7,200 nucleotides of DNA, from positions 1 to 7,200 of the forward strand of contig JAFDWI010000361.1 in the NCBI GenBank assembly GCA_018268545.1. Reading direction: 5' to 3'. The stretch is from Actinomycetota bacterium (GTDB lineage: Bacteria; Actinomycetota; Acidimicrobiia; Acidimicrobiales; Iamiaceae). Below the pieces are notes generated by a model that searched no databases, was not told where the DNA came from, and saw only the letters and a list, made by a program, of their open reading frames with translations. This document shows positions 1-6,214 of the stretch, piece after piece; position 1 is the stretch's first letter; every line of letters begins with the position of its first letter. Made by a program: the position numbers and the translations under genes.

Positions 1-2305
1 CCGCGAGGTCGCGCGCGCCGGCGACCGCGAGCCGCTGATGAGCCTGTTCGAGATCCGCGCGGGCAGCGTCGAGTTCGTCGTTGCGGCGATCGACACCGGC
101 GACGAGATCTCGCACCGAGACCCCCAGCCGGGAGGCCGCTTCGGACAACAGGTGTTCGTCGCTTCGAAGCAGCGCCAAGGACCCCAGGCCCGTCGTCGCC
201 TCGATCCTCCGGAGGTTGGACCCGATGGACGTCTCGGACGTGATCTTCACCAGGCCGATGTCGCCGAGCGCCTTCACGTGCGTGCCACCGCACAACTCCA
301 CCGAATGACGCCCGGCCTCCAGGACCCGGACGATGTCACCGTACTTCTCGCCGAAGAACGCGATCGCCCCCATCGCGAGCGCATGATCCTTCGTCGTCTC
401 GAAGTGCCGCGCGGGCGCGTTGTCGAGCACCTCGGCGTTCGCCAGGTCCTCCACGGCGCGGATCTGATCGTCCGAGAGTGCTTCGAAGTGACTGAAGTCG
501 AACCGCAACCGGTCCGGCGCCACGAGGGACCCCTGCTGCTTCACGTGGTCACCGAGCACTTCGCGGAGTGCCCAGTGCAGCAGGTGGGTCGCCGTGTGGT
601 TCCGACGGATCGCGTCACGCCGTGGCACGTCGATCGCCGCGACGACCTCGTCTCCGACCGACAAGGTCCCCGAGACGATTCGAGCGACATGACGGTGCAG
701 TCCGGGGAGCGCGAACGTCGTGTCGAGCACCTCCACGGCGCCGCCGTCCGACTCGATCGTTCCCGTGTCGCCGACCTGCCCACCGGATTCGGCGTAGAAC
801 GGGGTCCGGTCGAGCACGATCGACACGGTCCCGGTGGCGTCGCCGTCGGTGGCATCGATCGGCACGACGGCGAGCACCCGGGCCTTCGACACGTTCTCGG
901 CGCGGCCGGTGAACTCGGTCGTGCCGTGCTCGGAGAGCGTCGACGCGAACGCGGCCGCGGCATCGCCGGTCACCACACCGGTGGTCCGTGCCGCCGCCTT
1001 GGCCCTGGTGCGCTGCGCGGCCATCTCGGACTCGAAACCTTCCAGGTCGACGGTGAAACCGCGTTCGGACGCGATCTCGCTCGTCACCTCGAGCGGGAAT
1101 CCGTAGGTGTCGTGCAACTGGAACGCAACCGGTCCCGGAACGGTCGCACCCTCGTCGAGTGCGGCGAGTTCTGCGTCCAGGATGCTCATCCCGGTTCGCA
1201 ACGTGCGGCGGAACTGCTCCTCTTCGCGTTCGAGCACCCCGGTCACCAGGTCGAGGTTGTCGACGACCTCGGGATACACCGCTCCCATCACCTCGGCAAC
1301 GCGACGTGCCATCGGCGCCGCGATGCTGTCGGTCACCTCCAACAGATAGGCGAACCGGATCGAACGCCGGATGATCCGGCGCAGGACGTAGCCCCGATCC
1401 TCGTTGGAGGGGATCACACCGTCGGCGACGAGGAACGTCATGGTGCGCGCATGATCGGCGATCAGACGGAGCGCGACGTCGCTCGCCGCGTCGTCTCCCA
1501 GATGACGACCCGTGGCAGCCTCGGCCGCGGCGACGAGTTCGGACAACGTGTCTGCTGCGTACAACCAGGGTGAGCCCGCCATCACGGCGAGGATCCGCTC
1601 CAACCCGGCACCGGTGTCGATGTTCCTGGTCGCCAGGTCGGTGAGTGATCCGTCGGCGTGGCGGAAGTGCTGTTGGAACACGAGGTTCCAGAGCTCGACG
1701 AACCGGTTCGCGGACTCGGGATTGGCCGGACCGCCGTCGGGTCCGTGTTCGCTCCCGTAATCCCAGAAGATCTCCGACGACGGACCGCACGGACCCGTCT
1801 CGCCCATCTCCCAGAAGTTGTCGGCCCCGCATCGCTGGATGCGCTCGGCCGGAAAACCCACCGTGTCGACCCAGATCGCCGCGGCCTCGTCGTCGTCATC
1901 GTGGACGGTGACCCACATCCGGTCGCCGTCGAGCCCGAGGGTGCCGGTCAGGAACTCCCACGCCCAGCGGATCGCATCATCCTTGAAATAGTCGCCCACG
2001 CTGAAGTTCCCGAGCATCTCGAAGAAGCTGAGATGACGGGGTGATCGGCCGATCGCGTCCAGGTCGTTGTGCTTTCCGCCGGCTCGAACGCACTTCTGGA
2101 CCGACACGGCACGTGGCGGCACCCAGGGGACGGGTTCTTCGCCGAGGAAGTACGGGACGAACGGCATCATGCCGGAGTTCGTGAACATCGGCGCGGAGGG
2201 ATGGTGCGGGATCAGCCCCGCCGAAGCGACCTCGGTGTGGGCGCGCGCCGTGAAGAACTCGACGAAGGCGCGTCGCAGCTCAACAGCATTCCCCACGGTC
2301 GGCAT
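1..2305 (-). CDS. alaS: Alanyl-tRNA synthetase (C-terminus cut by window edge)
   Basis: Cytoplasmic class II aminoacyl-tRNA synthetase that charges tRNA-Ala with alanine and hydrolyses mischarged Ser/Gly-tRNA-Ala. 768 complete codons are present from the ATG at 2305, with no stop or frameshift at the points checked. Visible in order: FTNSGM at 41-46; CVRAGGKHNDL at 72-82 followed by FFEMLGNFS at 94-102 (class II catalytic core); WEMGETGPCGPSSE at 165-178; DTGAGLER at 230-237; editing-domain zinc ligands H570 and H574 (HTATH) and C672 and H676 (CGGTH). These line up within about six residues of the E. coli enzyme, supporting this start. The visible part ends in a charged helical stretch; roughly 110-120 residues, the DHHA1/C-Ala domain, should lie beyond base 1. 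It starts 14 bp after the upstream gene. The only Shine-Dalgarno candidate, AGGA at 2321-2318, overlaps that gene's stop and is rather far (12 nt), so translation may depend on coupling. Identification is very secure. Confidence 0.98.
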   Translation of the reverse strand, partial: MPTVGNAVELRRAFVEFFTARAHTEVASAGLIPHHPSAPMFTNSGMMPFVPYFLGEEPVPWVPPRAVSVQKCVRAGGKHNDLDAIGRSPRHLSFFEMLGNFSVGDYFKDDAIRWAWEFLTGTLGLDGDRMWVTVHDDDDEAAAIWVDTVGFPAERIQRCGADNFWEMGETGPCGPSSEIFWDYGSEHGPDGGPANPESANRFVELWNLVFQQHFRHADGSLTDLATRNIDTGAGLERILAVMAGSPWLYAADTLSELVAAAEAATGRHLGDDAASDVALRLIADHARTMTFLVADGVIPSNEDRGYVLRRIIRRSIRFAYLLEVTDSIAAPMARRVAEVMGAVYPEVVDNLDLVTGVLEREEEQFRRTLRTGMSILDAELAALDEGATVPGPVAFQLHDTYGFPLEVTSEIASERGFTVDLEGFESEMAAQRTRAKAAARTTGVVTGDAAAAFASTLSEHGTTEFTGRAENVSKARVLAVVPIDATDGDATGTVSIVLDRTPFYAESGGQVGDTGTIESDGGAVEVLDTTFALPGLHRHVARIVSGTLSVGDEVVAAIDVPRRDAIRRNHTATHLLHWALREVLGDHVKQQGSLVAPDRLRFDFSHFEALSDDQIRAVEDLANAEVLDNAPARHFETTKDHALAMGAIAFFGEKYGDIVRVLEAGRHSVELCGGTHVKALGDIGLVKITSETSIGSNLRRIEATTGLGSLALLRSDEHLLSEAASRLGVSVRDLVAGVDRRNDELDAARADLEQAHQRLAVAGARDLA

Positions 2306-2319
2306 AGTGCGATGCGATC

Positions 2320-2622
2320 CTACCCAGCGGCCCTCGGCCACGATGAGCCGACAGCCGAGCGCCGCGAACCCGATCGGGGTGGGCGGCGCGCCGGGTCGTG
2401 CGCTTCCTCGAGTTGCCGACTCACCCGGTGCATCTCCCGCCTGCCGTCGTCGATGGCGCTGCGGACGCGCTCCGCCCCCCGGCCGGCTGCCTCGGTGGCG
2501 GTGTTGACCAACGCGTCGGGCTCGAGCCGGGCGCGTCGATCCGCGACCTCGCGCTCGAGCCGCCGGAGACCGGTGACGCCGGCGGCGACCCCTGCGGTGA
2601 ACCAGACCACCCGTTTGAACAC
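2320..2622 (-). CDS. Small DUF6167-like protein with hydrophobic N-terminus
   Basis: A 100-residue protein starting at GTG 2622 (VFKRVVWFTAG...), ending in TAG. The start is set by GAGAGG at 2635-2630, 7 nt upstream, which overlaps the stop of the previous gene. Residues 5-18 (VVWFTAGVAAGVTG) form a short hydrophobic stretch that may be a membrane anchor or dip. The rest is a charged, probably helical region (residues 20-77), then a basic, Pro/Ser/Arg-rich tail. The opening FKRVVWFTAGVAAGV pattern and the place directly before alaS match the actinobacterial DUF6167 family as I remember it; no function is known to me. It lies between the DUF948-type gene (11 bp) and alaS (14 bp), so it is probably co-transcribed. 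The coding call is strong because of the ribosome binding site and the tight fit between neighbours; the family name is less sure. Confidence 0.82.
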   Translation of the reverse strand: MFKRVVWFTAGVAAGVTGLRRLEREVADRRARLEPDALVNTATEAAGRGAERVRSAIDDGRREMHRVSRQLEEAHDPARRPPRSGSRRSAVGSSWPRAAG

Positions 2623-2633
2623 GTTGCGACCTC

Positions 2634-3011
2634 TCAGCCCGTTCCGGTTCCGCGTATGCGCCGGGCGGCCCGCGAGGTCCCCTTGGCGAGCGCGACCGTC
2701 TTGATCACCGGCTTGCCGACGGTGAGATAACCGACCTTCGCGACGCCGTCGACGGTCGCGGCGAGCGCCTCGGCCGATCCGATCAGGTCGTCGACCCGCT
2801 CGAGGTCGTGGCGGGCATCGTCGACGGTGTCGGCCAACTCGTCCAGCAGCCCATGCGAGCACTCGCGGAACTCGGTGAGTTCGCGGCGAAGGGTGCGCAG
2901 CGTCTGCACCAGGAGCACCACGACGATCGTCACGACGACGGTCGCAGCCAGGCTGACGCCGACCGCGACCAGCACGGCGACATCCTGGGAGGTGAGGGTG
3001 GCGATGGTCAT
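2634..3011 (-). CDS. DUF948-type single-pass membrane protein
   Basis: A 125-residue protein starting at ATG 3011 (MTIATLTSQD) and ending in TGA. Residues 11-36 are a long Val/Ala/Leu-rich transmembrane helix. Next comes an amphipathic, probably coiled-coil stretch at about 38-90 (repeated D/E/L/V spacing, such as LLDELADTVDDARHDLERVDDLI), then the tail VAKVGYLTVGKPVIKTVALAKGTSRAARRIR, which is typical of actinobacterial DUF948 proteins. The function of the family is not established; the architecture suggests a membrane-anchored coiled-coil protein facing the cytoplasm. Its ATG overlaps the rarA stop as ATGA (4 bp), and no good Shine-Dalgarno precedes it, so initiation probably depends on ribosomes ending rarA. 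The frame stays open upstream to 3131, but that extension would lie inside rarA and lacks the family N-terminus, so it was not used. Confidence 0.9.
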   Translation of the reverse strand: MTIATLTSQDVAVLVAVGVSLAATVVVTIVVVLLVQTLRTLRRELTEFRECSHGLLDELADTVDDARHDLERVDDLIGSAEALAATVDGVAKVGYLTVGKPVIKTVALAKGTSRAARRIRGTGTG

Positions 3012-4327
3012 CGGGGCTTTCGGCGTCGTGCTGCGAGCCGCTCGGCAGCGGCGGGTTCCGCGCCGTGCGGCGACGGTTCGTAATAGGTGTGCCCGACGAC
3101 CGGATCTGGCAGGTACTGCTGCTCGATCCAACCGCGGGGGTCATCGTGAGGATACTCGTATCCCCGGCCGTGTCCGAGGGACGCTGCCCCCCGATAGTGA
3201 CCGTCGCGCAGGTGCGCCGGCACGGTGCCGTCGATTCCCGAGCTGACATCGGAACGGGCGCGCCCGAGCGCGACGGTGACCGAATTCGACTTCGGGGCAC
3301 ACGACAGGTGCACCACCGCGTGTGCGAGGTTCAACTGTGCCTCGGGCAGTCCGACGAACTCCAGCGCGTGTGCGGCCGCGGTGGCGACGCCGAGACTGCT
3401 CGGATCGGCCATGCCGATGTCCTCGGATGCCAGGATCACCAGACGCCGGGCGATGAACCGTGGGTCTTCTCCGGCCTCGAGCATCGTCGCGAGCCAATAC
3501 AGGCCTGCGTCGGGGTCGCTCCCCCGGATCGACTTGATGAACGCGCTCGCCACGTCGTAGTGGTCGTCGCGCCCGTATCGAACCGAACGCGCCCCCAGTG
3601 CCGCTTCCGCGTCGTCGAGTCCCACGACCGCTGCCTCGCCGGTCGTGTGCGCGCGCGCCGACGCGATCGACGCGGCGACCTCGAGCGAGGTGAGCAGGTG
3701 GCGGCCGTCGCCACCTGCCAATCCGATCAGGTGCGCCGCGGCTTCGTCGGTGACGGTGACCTCCTCGACCGAAGCGCCACGAGCGAGCAACTCGGCCAAC
3801 GCCGGAGGATCCAGGGGTGTCAGGCGGAACAGCGTCGACCGGCTCAGCAACGGTGGGTTGACCTCGAAGTAAGGGTTCTCGGTCGTCGCCCCGATCAACA
3901 CGATCAGGCCCGATTCGACCGCGGGAAGCAACGCGTCCTGCTGGGATTTCGTGAAACGATGCACTTCGTCGAGAAACAGGATGGTGCCGCGGTCCTGCTC
4001 GCCGAGGCGCGCCGTGGCGCGGTCGAGGACGCCTCGGACGTCCGCGACACCCGCCGACACCGCCGACAGTGCCTCGAACGCCTTGTCCGTCGAGCGGGCG
4101 ACGAGTCGGGCGAGCGTCGTCTTGCCGGTTCCCGCAGGTCCCCAGAGGATCACCGAGGTGAGCCGGTCGGTCTCGATCAGGCTCCGCAACACCCCGCCCG
4201 GACCGGTCAGCGCCGCCTGGCCGACCACGTCGTCGAGGCGGTTCGGTCGAAGACGCTCGGCGAGCGGTGCCCGACGCGCCAAGGCATCGGCACGAGCAGC
4301 CGAGAACAGGTCGTCGGGGCCGGACAC
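3008..4327 (-). CDS. rarA: Replication-associated recombination protein A, RarA/MgsA AAA+ ATPase
   Basis: A 439-residue cytoplasmic AAA+ ATPase of the clamp-loader-related RarA/MgsA/WRNIP1 family, which acts at stalled replication forks and gaps. Visible: start LFSAARADALARRAPLAERLRP (7-28) and LDDVVGQ (31-37); Walker A GPAGTGKTT at 63-71; Walker B ILFLDEVH at 116-123 with D120/E121; sensor 1 GATTENP at 146-152; Ser-Arg finger at 162-163; sensor 2 region GGDGRHLLTSLE at 205-216 with R209. The C-terminal half has the family marks AFIKSIRGSDPDAGLYWLATML, GEDPRFIARRLVILASEDIG and, near the end, GYEYPHD and QQYLPD. Length is normal. The start is GTG at 4327, only 10 bp after the reductase stop and with only a weak AGG upstream, so coupling is likely. 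The stop overlaps the next start (ATGA). The sensor 2 segment usually reads close to GDARRALN; here it is GDGRHLLT, a mild variation that keeps the key arginine. Confidence 0.97.
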   Translation of the reverse strand: MSGPDDLFSAARADALARRAPLAERLRPNRLDDVVGQAALTGPGGVLRSLIETDRLTSVILWGPAGTGKTTLARLVARSTDKAFEALSAVSAGVADVRGVLDRATARLGEQDRGTILFLDEVHRFTKSQQDALLPAVESGLIVLIGATTENPYFEVNPPLLSRSTLFRLTPLDPPALAELLARGASVEEVTVTDEAAAHLIGLAGGDGRHLLTSLEVAASIASARAHTTGEAAVVGLDDAEAALGARSVRYGRDDHYDVASAFIKSIRGSDPDAGLYWLATMLEAGEDPRFIARRLVILASEDIGMADPSSLGVATAAAHALEFVGLPEAQLNLAHAVVHLSCAPKSNSVTVALGRARSDVSSGIDGTVPAHLRDGHYRGAASLGHGRGYEYPHDDPRGWIEQQYLPDPVVGHTYYEPSPHGAEPAAAERLAARRRKPR

Positions 4328-4337
4328 GCCTGCGAGG

Positions 4338-5312
4338 CTATTTCAAGAAGGCGAGCTCGATCTCCTCGTGGATCTCGGGCGTGATCCGTCCGAGGGCGTC
4401 GAGGGCCCCGAGGTTCTCGGTCACCTGCTCGACCCGGCTGGCGCCGAGGATCACCGATGTGACCGCCGGGTTCTTCAGGCACCAGGCGATCGAAAGTTGG
4501 GCGGGGGTGACCTCGATGCGTTCGGCGATCGCGGCGAGATCGCGCACCACGGCGTTTCGCTTCTCGTCGGTCAGCAGGTTCGCGAGCCACTCGTAACCCG
4601 GCAGGGTCGCCCGACTGCCTTCGGGGATCCCGTCGACGTACTTTCCCGAGAGCAGGCCCGAGGACAGCGGGCTCCAGGTGGTGAGCCCCAGCCCGTTGGC
4701 CGACGAGTACAGGCGCGCGTACTCGTGCTCCACCCGGCGTCGTTCGAACAGGTTGTACTGGGGCTGCTCGACGACCGGGGCATGCAGGTGGTGGCGTTCG
4801 GCCACGGCGATCGCTTCGGCGATCTCCGCTCCGGACCATTCCGAGGTCCCCCAGTAGTGCACCTTGCCCGCCGCGATCATGTCGGAGAACGCCCACACCG
4901 TCTCGATGATCGGCGTGTCCGGATCGGGGCGATGGCAGTAGCAGATGTCGACGAAATCCAACCCGAGACGCTCGAGGGACCCGTCGATCGCCTGCATCAG
5001 GTACTTGCGGTTGAGCGTGTTGCGCATGTTCGGGTCGCCGTGGAGCCCCCAGAACAGCTTGGTGGAGATCACATAGGAATGGCGCGCCCAGCCGAGCTGT
5101 GCGATCGCCGCCCCCATGATCGTCTCGGACAGACCGGCCCCGTACGCCTCGGCGTTGTCGAAGAAGTTCACCCCGCCTTCCTTGGCGGCCGCAAGACAAT
5201 CGACCGCGAGTCCCGTGTCGATCTGCGTTCCGAAGGTCACCCACGATCCGAAGCTCAGCGCACTGAGCTTCAATCCGGTATGACCCATGCGGTTGTAGGG
5301 CATGGTTCCCAT
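4338..5312 (-). CDS. Aldo/keto reductase, potassium-channel beta-subunit-like (AKR6 type)
   Basis: A 324-residue NADPH-dependent oxidoreductase with a (beta/alpha)8 barrel, expected in the cytosol, reducing aldehydes or ketones; the substrate cannot be read from sequence. The catalytic tetrad is complete: D52 and Y57 (FFDNAEAYG), K85 (VISTKLFWG) and H127 (CYCHRPDPDTP). Cofactor-site elements include YWGTSEWS (153-160), EQPQYN (182-187), WSPLSSGLLSGKY (213-225) and GASRVEQVTEN (290-300). GSWVTFGTQI, TKLFWG, RPDPDTP and SGKY-xx-GIP resemble animal Kv-beta subunits and bacterial relatives such as YghZ. ATG 5312 was chosen because GAGG lies 9 nt upstream; the ATG at 5303 is an alternative three codons in, less well spaced from that site. 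The frame stays open to 5537, but that part has no family similarity and overlaps the divergent gene. As first gene of the minus-strand operon, 10 bp before rarA, its promoter should lie in 5313-5408. Confidence 0.94.
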   Translation of the reverse strand: MGTMPYNRMGHTGLKLSALSFGSWVTFGTQIDTGLAVDCLAAAKEGGVNFFDNAEAYGAGLSETIMGAAIAQLGWARHSYVISTKLFWGLHGDPNMRNTLNRKYLMQAIDGSLERLGLDFVDICYCHRPDPDTPIIETVWAFSDMIAAGKVHYWGTSEWSGAEIAEAIAVAERHHLHAPVVEQPQYNLFERRRVEHEYARLYSSANGLGLTTWSPLSSGLLSGKYVDGIPEGSRATLPGYEWLANLLTDEKRNAVVRDLAAIAERIEVTPAQLSIAWCLKNPAVTSVILGASRVEQVTENLGALDALGRITPEIHEEIELAFLK

Positions 5313-5343
5313 GGCGTCCGTCCTCGTCCCCCGTGTTTCGCGT

Positions 5344-5366
5344 GGAACGAACGGCGCGTTCGTTCC
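5344..5366. promoter_or_regulatory. Perfect inverted repeat between divergent genes, candidate operator
   Basis: GGAACGAACG at 5344-5353 and CGTTCGTTCC at 5357-5366 are exact reverse complements separated by GCG. The repeat lies 31 bp upstream of the reductase ATG and 42 bp upstream of the nuclease ATG, inside a 96-bp region that must hold the promoters of both genes. A palindrome of this length there fits the binding site of a dimeric repressor, but no regulator gene is visible. Inside it is GAAC-N5-GTTC, one base longer than the GAAC-N4-GTTC core of LexA sites in Gram-positive bacteria. It could also form a hairpin in a leader RNA. I see no convincing -35/-10 pair in the region on either strand. 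Confidence 0.55.
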
Positions 5367-5397
5367 CTGGCAGGAACCCGACCGTAGCGAACAACCC

Positions 5398-5402
5398 GGA
5401 GG
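5398..5402 (+). promoter_or_regulatory. Ribosome binding site of the HNH nuclease gene
   Basis: GGAGG lies 6 nt before the ATG at 5409. This strong, well-spaced site fixes the start of the nuclease gene and excludes the longer upstream reading frames. Confidence 0.85.
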
Positions 5403-5408
5403 TTTCCC

Positions 5409-6122
5409 ATGTCGATCCGGCGCACGGACCGGTCGATTCCCGAACGGTGGGCGGTCGTATTCTGCGCCGTGGTCATCGCCGTCGTGGCGATCGCGCTCGG
5501 CTTCGACGCGCGCACCGATCCGAGGTCGGCCACCCATCCGGCGATCCGGTGGCGAGCCACGACGAGTGCCGCCGAGGCGCGCGCGATGCTCGGGCAGGTC
5601 CCGGTGGTCGAGCCGTCACCCGAGGTCGCCTATGACCGGGTACGCGACTTCGGTCCTCCGTGGGTGGATGTCGACCACAACGGTTGCGACACCCGCGACG
5701 ACATCCTGCGTCGCGACCTCGCCGGTCCGGCGCTCCGACTGGGTGCCGACGGGTGCCTCGTCGAGTCGGGTTCGATGACCGACCCCTACACGGGCCGGGT
5801 CGTCGACTTCGATCGATCGAACGCGCTCGCCGTCCAGATCGACCACGTCGTTCCCCTGCACGCGGCGTGGATTCTGGGGGCGTGGGCATGGCCGCCCGAA
5901 CGGCGCGTCGCGTTCGCGAACGACCCTCGCAACCTGGTCGCCGTCGACGGCAGGGCCAACCAGGACAAGAGCGATGCGCTCGCCGATCGTTGGCGCCCAC
6001 CGGAGAGGGCGACCCGTTGTGTGTACGCGATCAACACGGTCGTGGTCCATCACGCCTACGGCCTGGGCGTCACCCGCACGGAACGAGCCGCGCTCGTCAG
6101 CATGCTCGGGGCTTGTTGGTGA
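5409..6122 (+). CDS. Membrane-anchored or exported HNH nuclease, DUF1524/GmrSD-C type
   Basis: A 237-residue protein whose start is set by GGAGG 6 nt upstream. A short basic N-terminus (RRTDRSIPERW) is followed by a hydrophobic helix at about 14-32, an uncleaved anchor or signal peptide, so the rest is probably outside the membrane. The C-terminal two thirds carry the marks of actinobacterial HNH/DUF1524 proteins: DHNGCDTRDDILRRDL (90-104), DPYTGR (125-130), VQIDHVVPLHAAW (142-154) with the metal-binding D145-H146, and FANDPRNLVAVDGRANQDKSDALADRW (169-195) with the Asn/Asp residues of the nuclease fold. C93, C116, C204 and C236 could form two disulfides, fitting an extracytoplasmic site. The likely role is cleavage of DNA (or RNA) outside the cell or at its surface, as nutrient nuclease or competition factor; the target is unknown. 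I see no immunity gene or secretion cluster next to it. It is divergent from the reductase operon and followed by a hairpin, so it is probably transcribed alone. Confidence 0.88.
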   Translation: MSIRRTDRSIPERWAVVFCAVVIAVVAIALGFDARTDPRSATHPAIRWRATTSAAEARAMLGQVPVVEPSPEVAYDRVRDFGPPWVDVDHNGCDTRDDILRRDLAGPALRLGADGCLVESGSMTDPYTGRVVDFDRSNALAVQIDHVVPLHAAWILGAWAWPPERRVAFANDPRNLVAVDGRANQDKSDALADRWRPPERATRCVYAINTVVVHHAYGLGVTRTERAALVSMLGACW

Positions 6123-6127
6123 GCCCG

Positions 6128-6154
6128 CCGAAACGACCTGGATCGTCGTTTCGG
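6128..6154 (+). terminator. Probable intrinsic terminator hairpin after the nuclease gene
   Basis: CCGAAACGAC (6128-6137) and GTCGTTTCGG (6145-6154) are perfect reverse complements around a 7-base loop, beginning 5 bases after the nuclease TGA. The position suits a terminator. There is no T-rich tract after the stem, as is common for actinobacterial terminators, so efficiency is uncertain. It could alternatively be a regulator-binding palindrome upstream of the sensor gene. Confidence 0.6.
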
Positions 6155-6163
6155 ATCGCATGG

Positions 6164-6193
6164 GCGACATTTGCGCCTCGGAGGAAGTAGCGT
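6164..6193 (+). promoter_or_regulatory. Weak candidate promoter of the sensor gene
   Basis: GCGACA at 6164-6169 and TAGCGT at 6188-6193 are spaced by 18 bp and resemble housekeeping -35 and -10 elements (TTGACA; the actinobacterial TAnnnT form). Transcription would begin near 6200, just before the ribosome binding site, and downstream of the proposed terminator. Such loose matches occur by chance, so this is tentative. Confidence 0.3.
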
Positions 6194-6204
6194 TCACCCT
6201 TCAG

Positions 6205-6210
6205 AGGAGG
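6205..6210 (+). promoter_or_regulatory. Ribosome binding site of the sensor gene
   Basis: AGGAGG ends 4 nt before the GTG at 6215. It is a full Shine-Dalgarno match and decides this GTG as the start; no nearby in-frame ATG competes with it. Confidence 0.8.
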
Positions 6211-6214
6211 TGCC

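Noticed and set aside
38..1573. 511-codon open frame on the plus strand
   Set aside because: It runs codon-in-register opposite alaS, whose catalytic and editing motifs are intact. Its product is rich in R, G, H, D and E with no recognisable domain, as expected for the antisense of a GC-rich gene, and no credible ribosome site was seen.
3065..4384. 439-codon open frame on the plus strand
   Set aside because: Antisense in register to rarA; being the same length as RarA is coincidence. The composition is low-complexity and Arg/Asp/Gly-rich with no family resemblance.
5344..5380. ECF-sigma-type promoter using GGAAC at 5344 or 5373 (or on the minus strand at 5366)
   Set aside because: No CGT/GTC-type -10 element lies at the usual 15-17 bp spacing on either strand.
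3951..5387. 478-codon open frame on the plus strand
   Set aside because: It is antisense to rarA and then in register opposite the reductase, crosses the divergent promoter region, and shows no domain.
5313..5537. N-terminal extension of the aldo/keto reductase to 5537
   Set aside because: The extra 75 residues have no similarity to the family, overlap the divergent nuclease gene, and include the palindrome; the ATG at 5312 has a plausible ribosome site.
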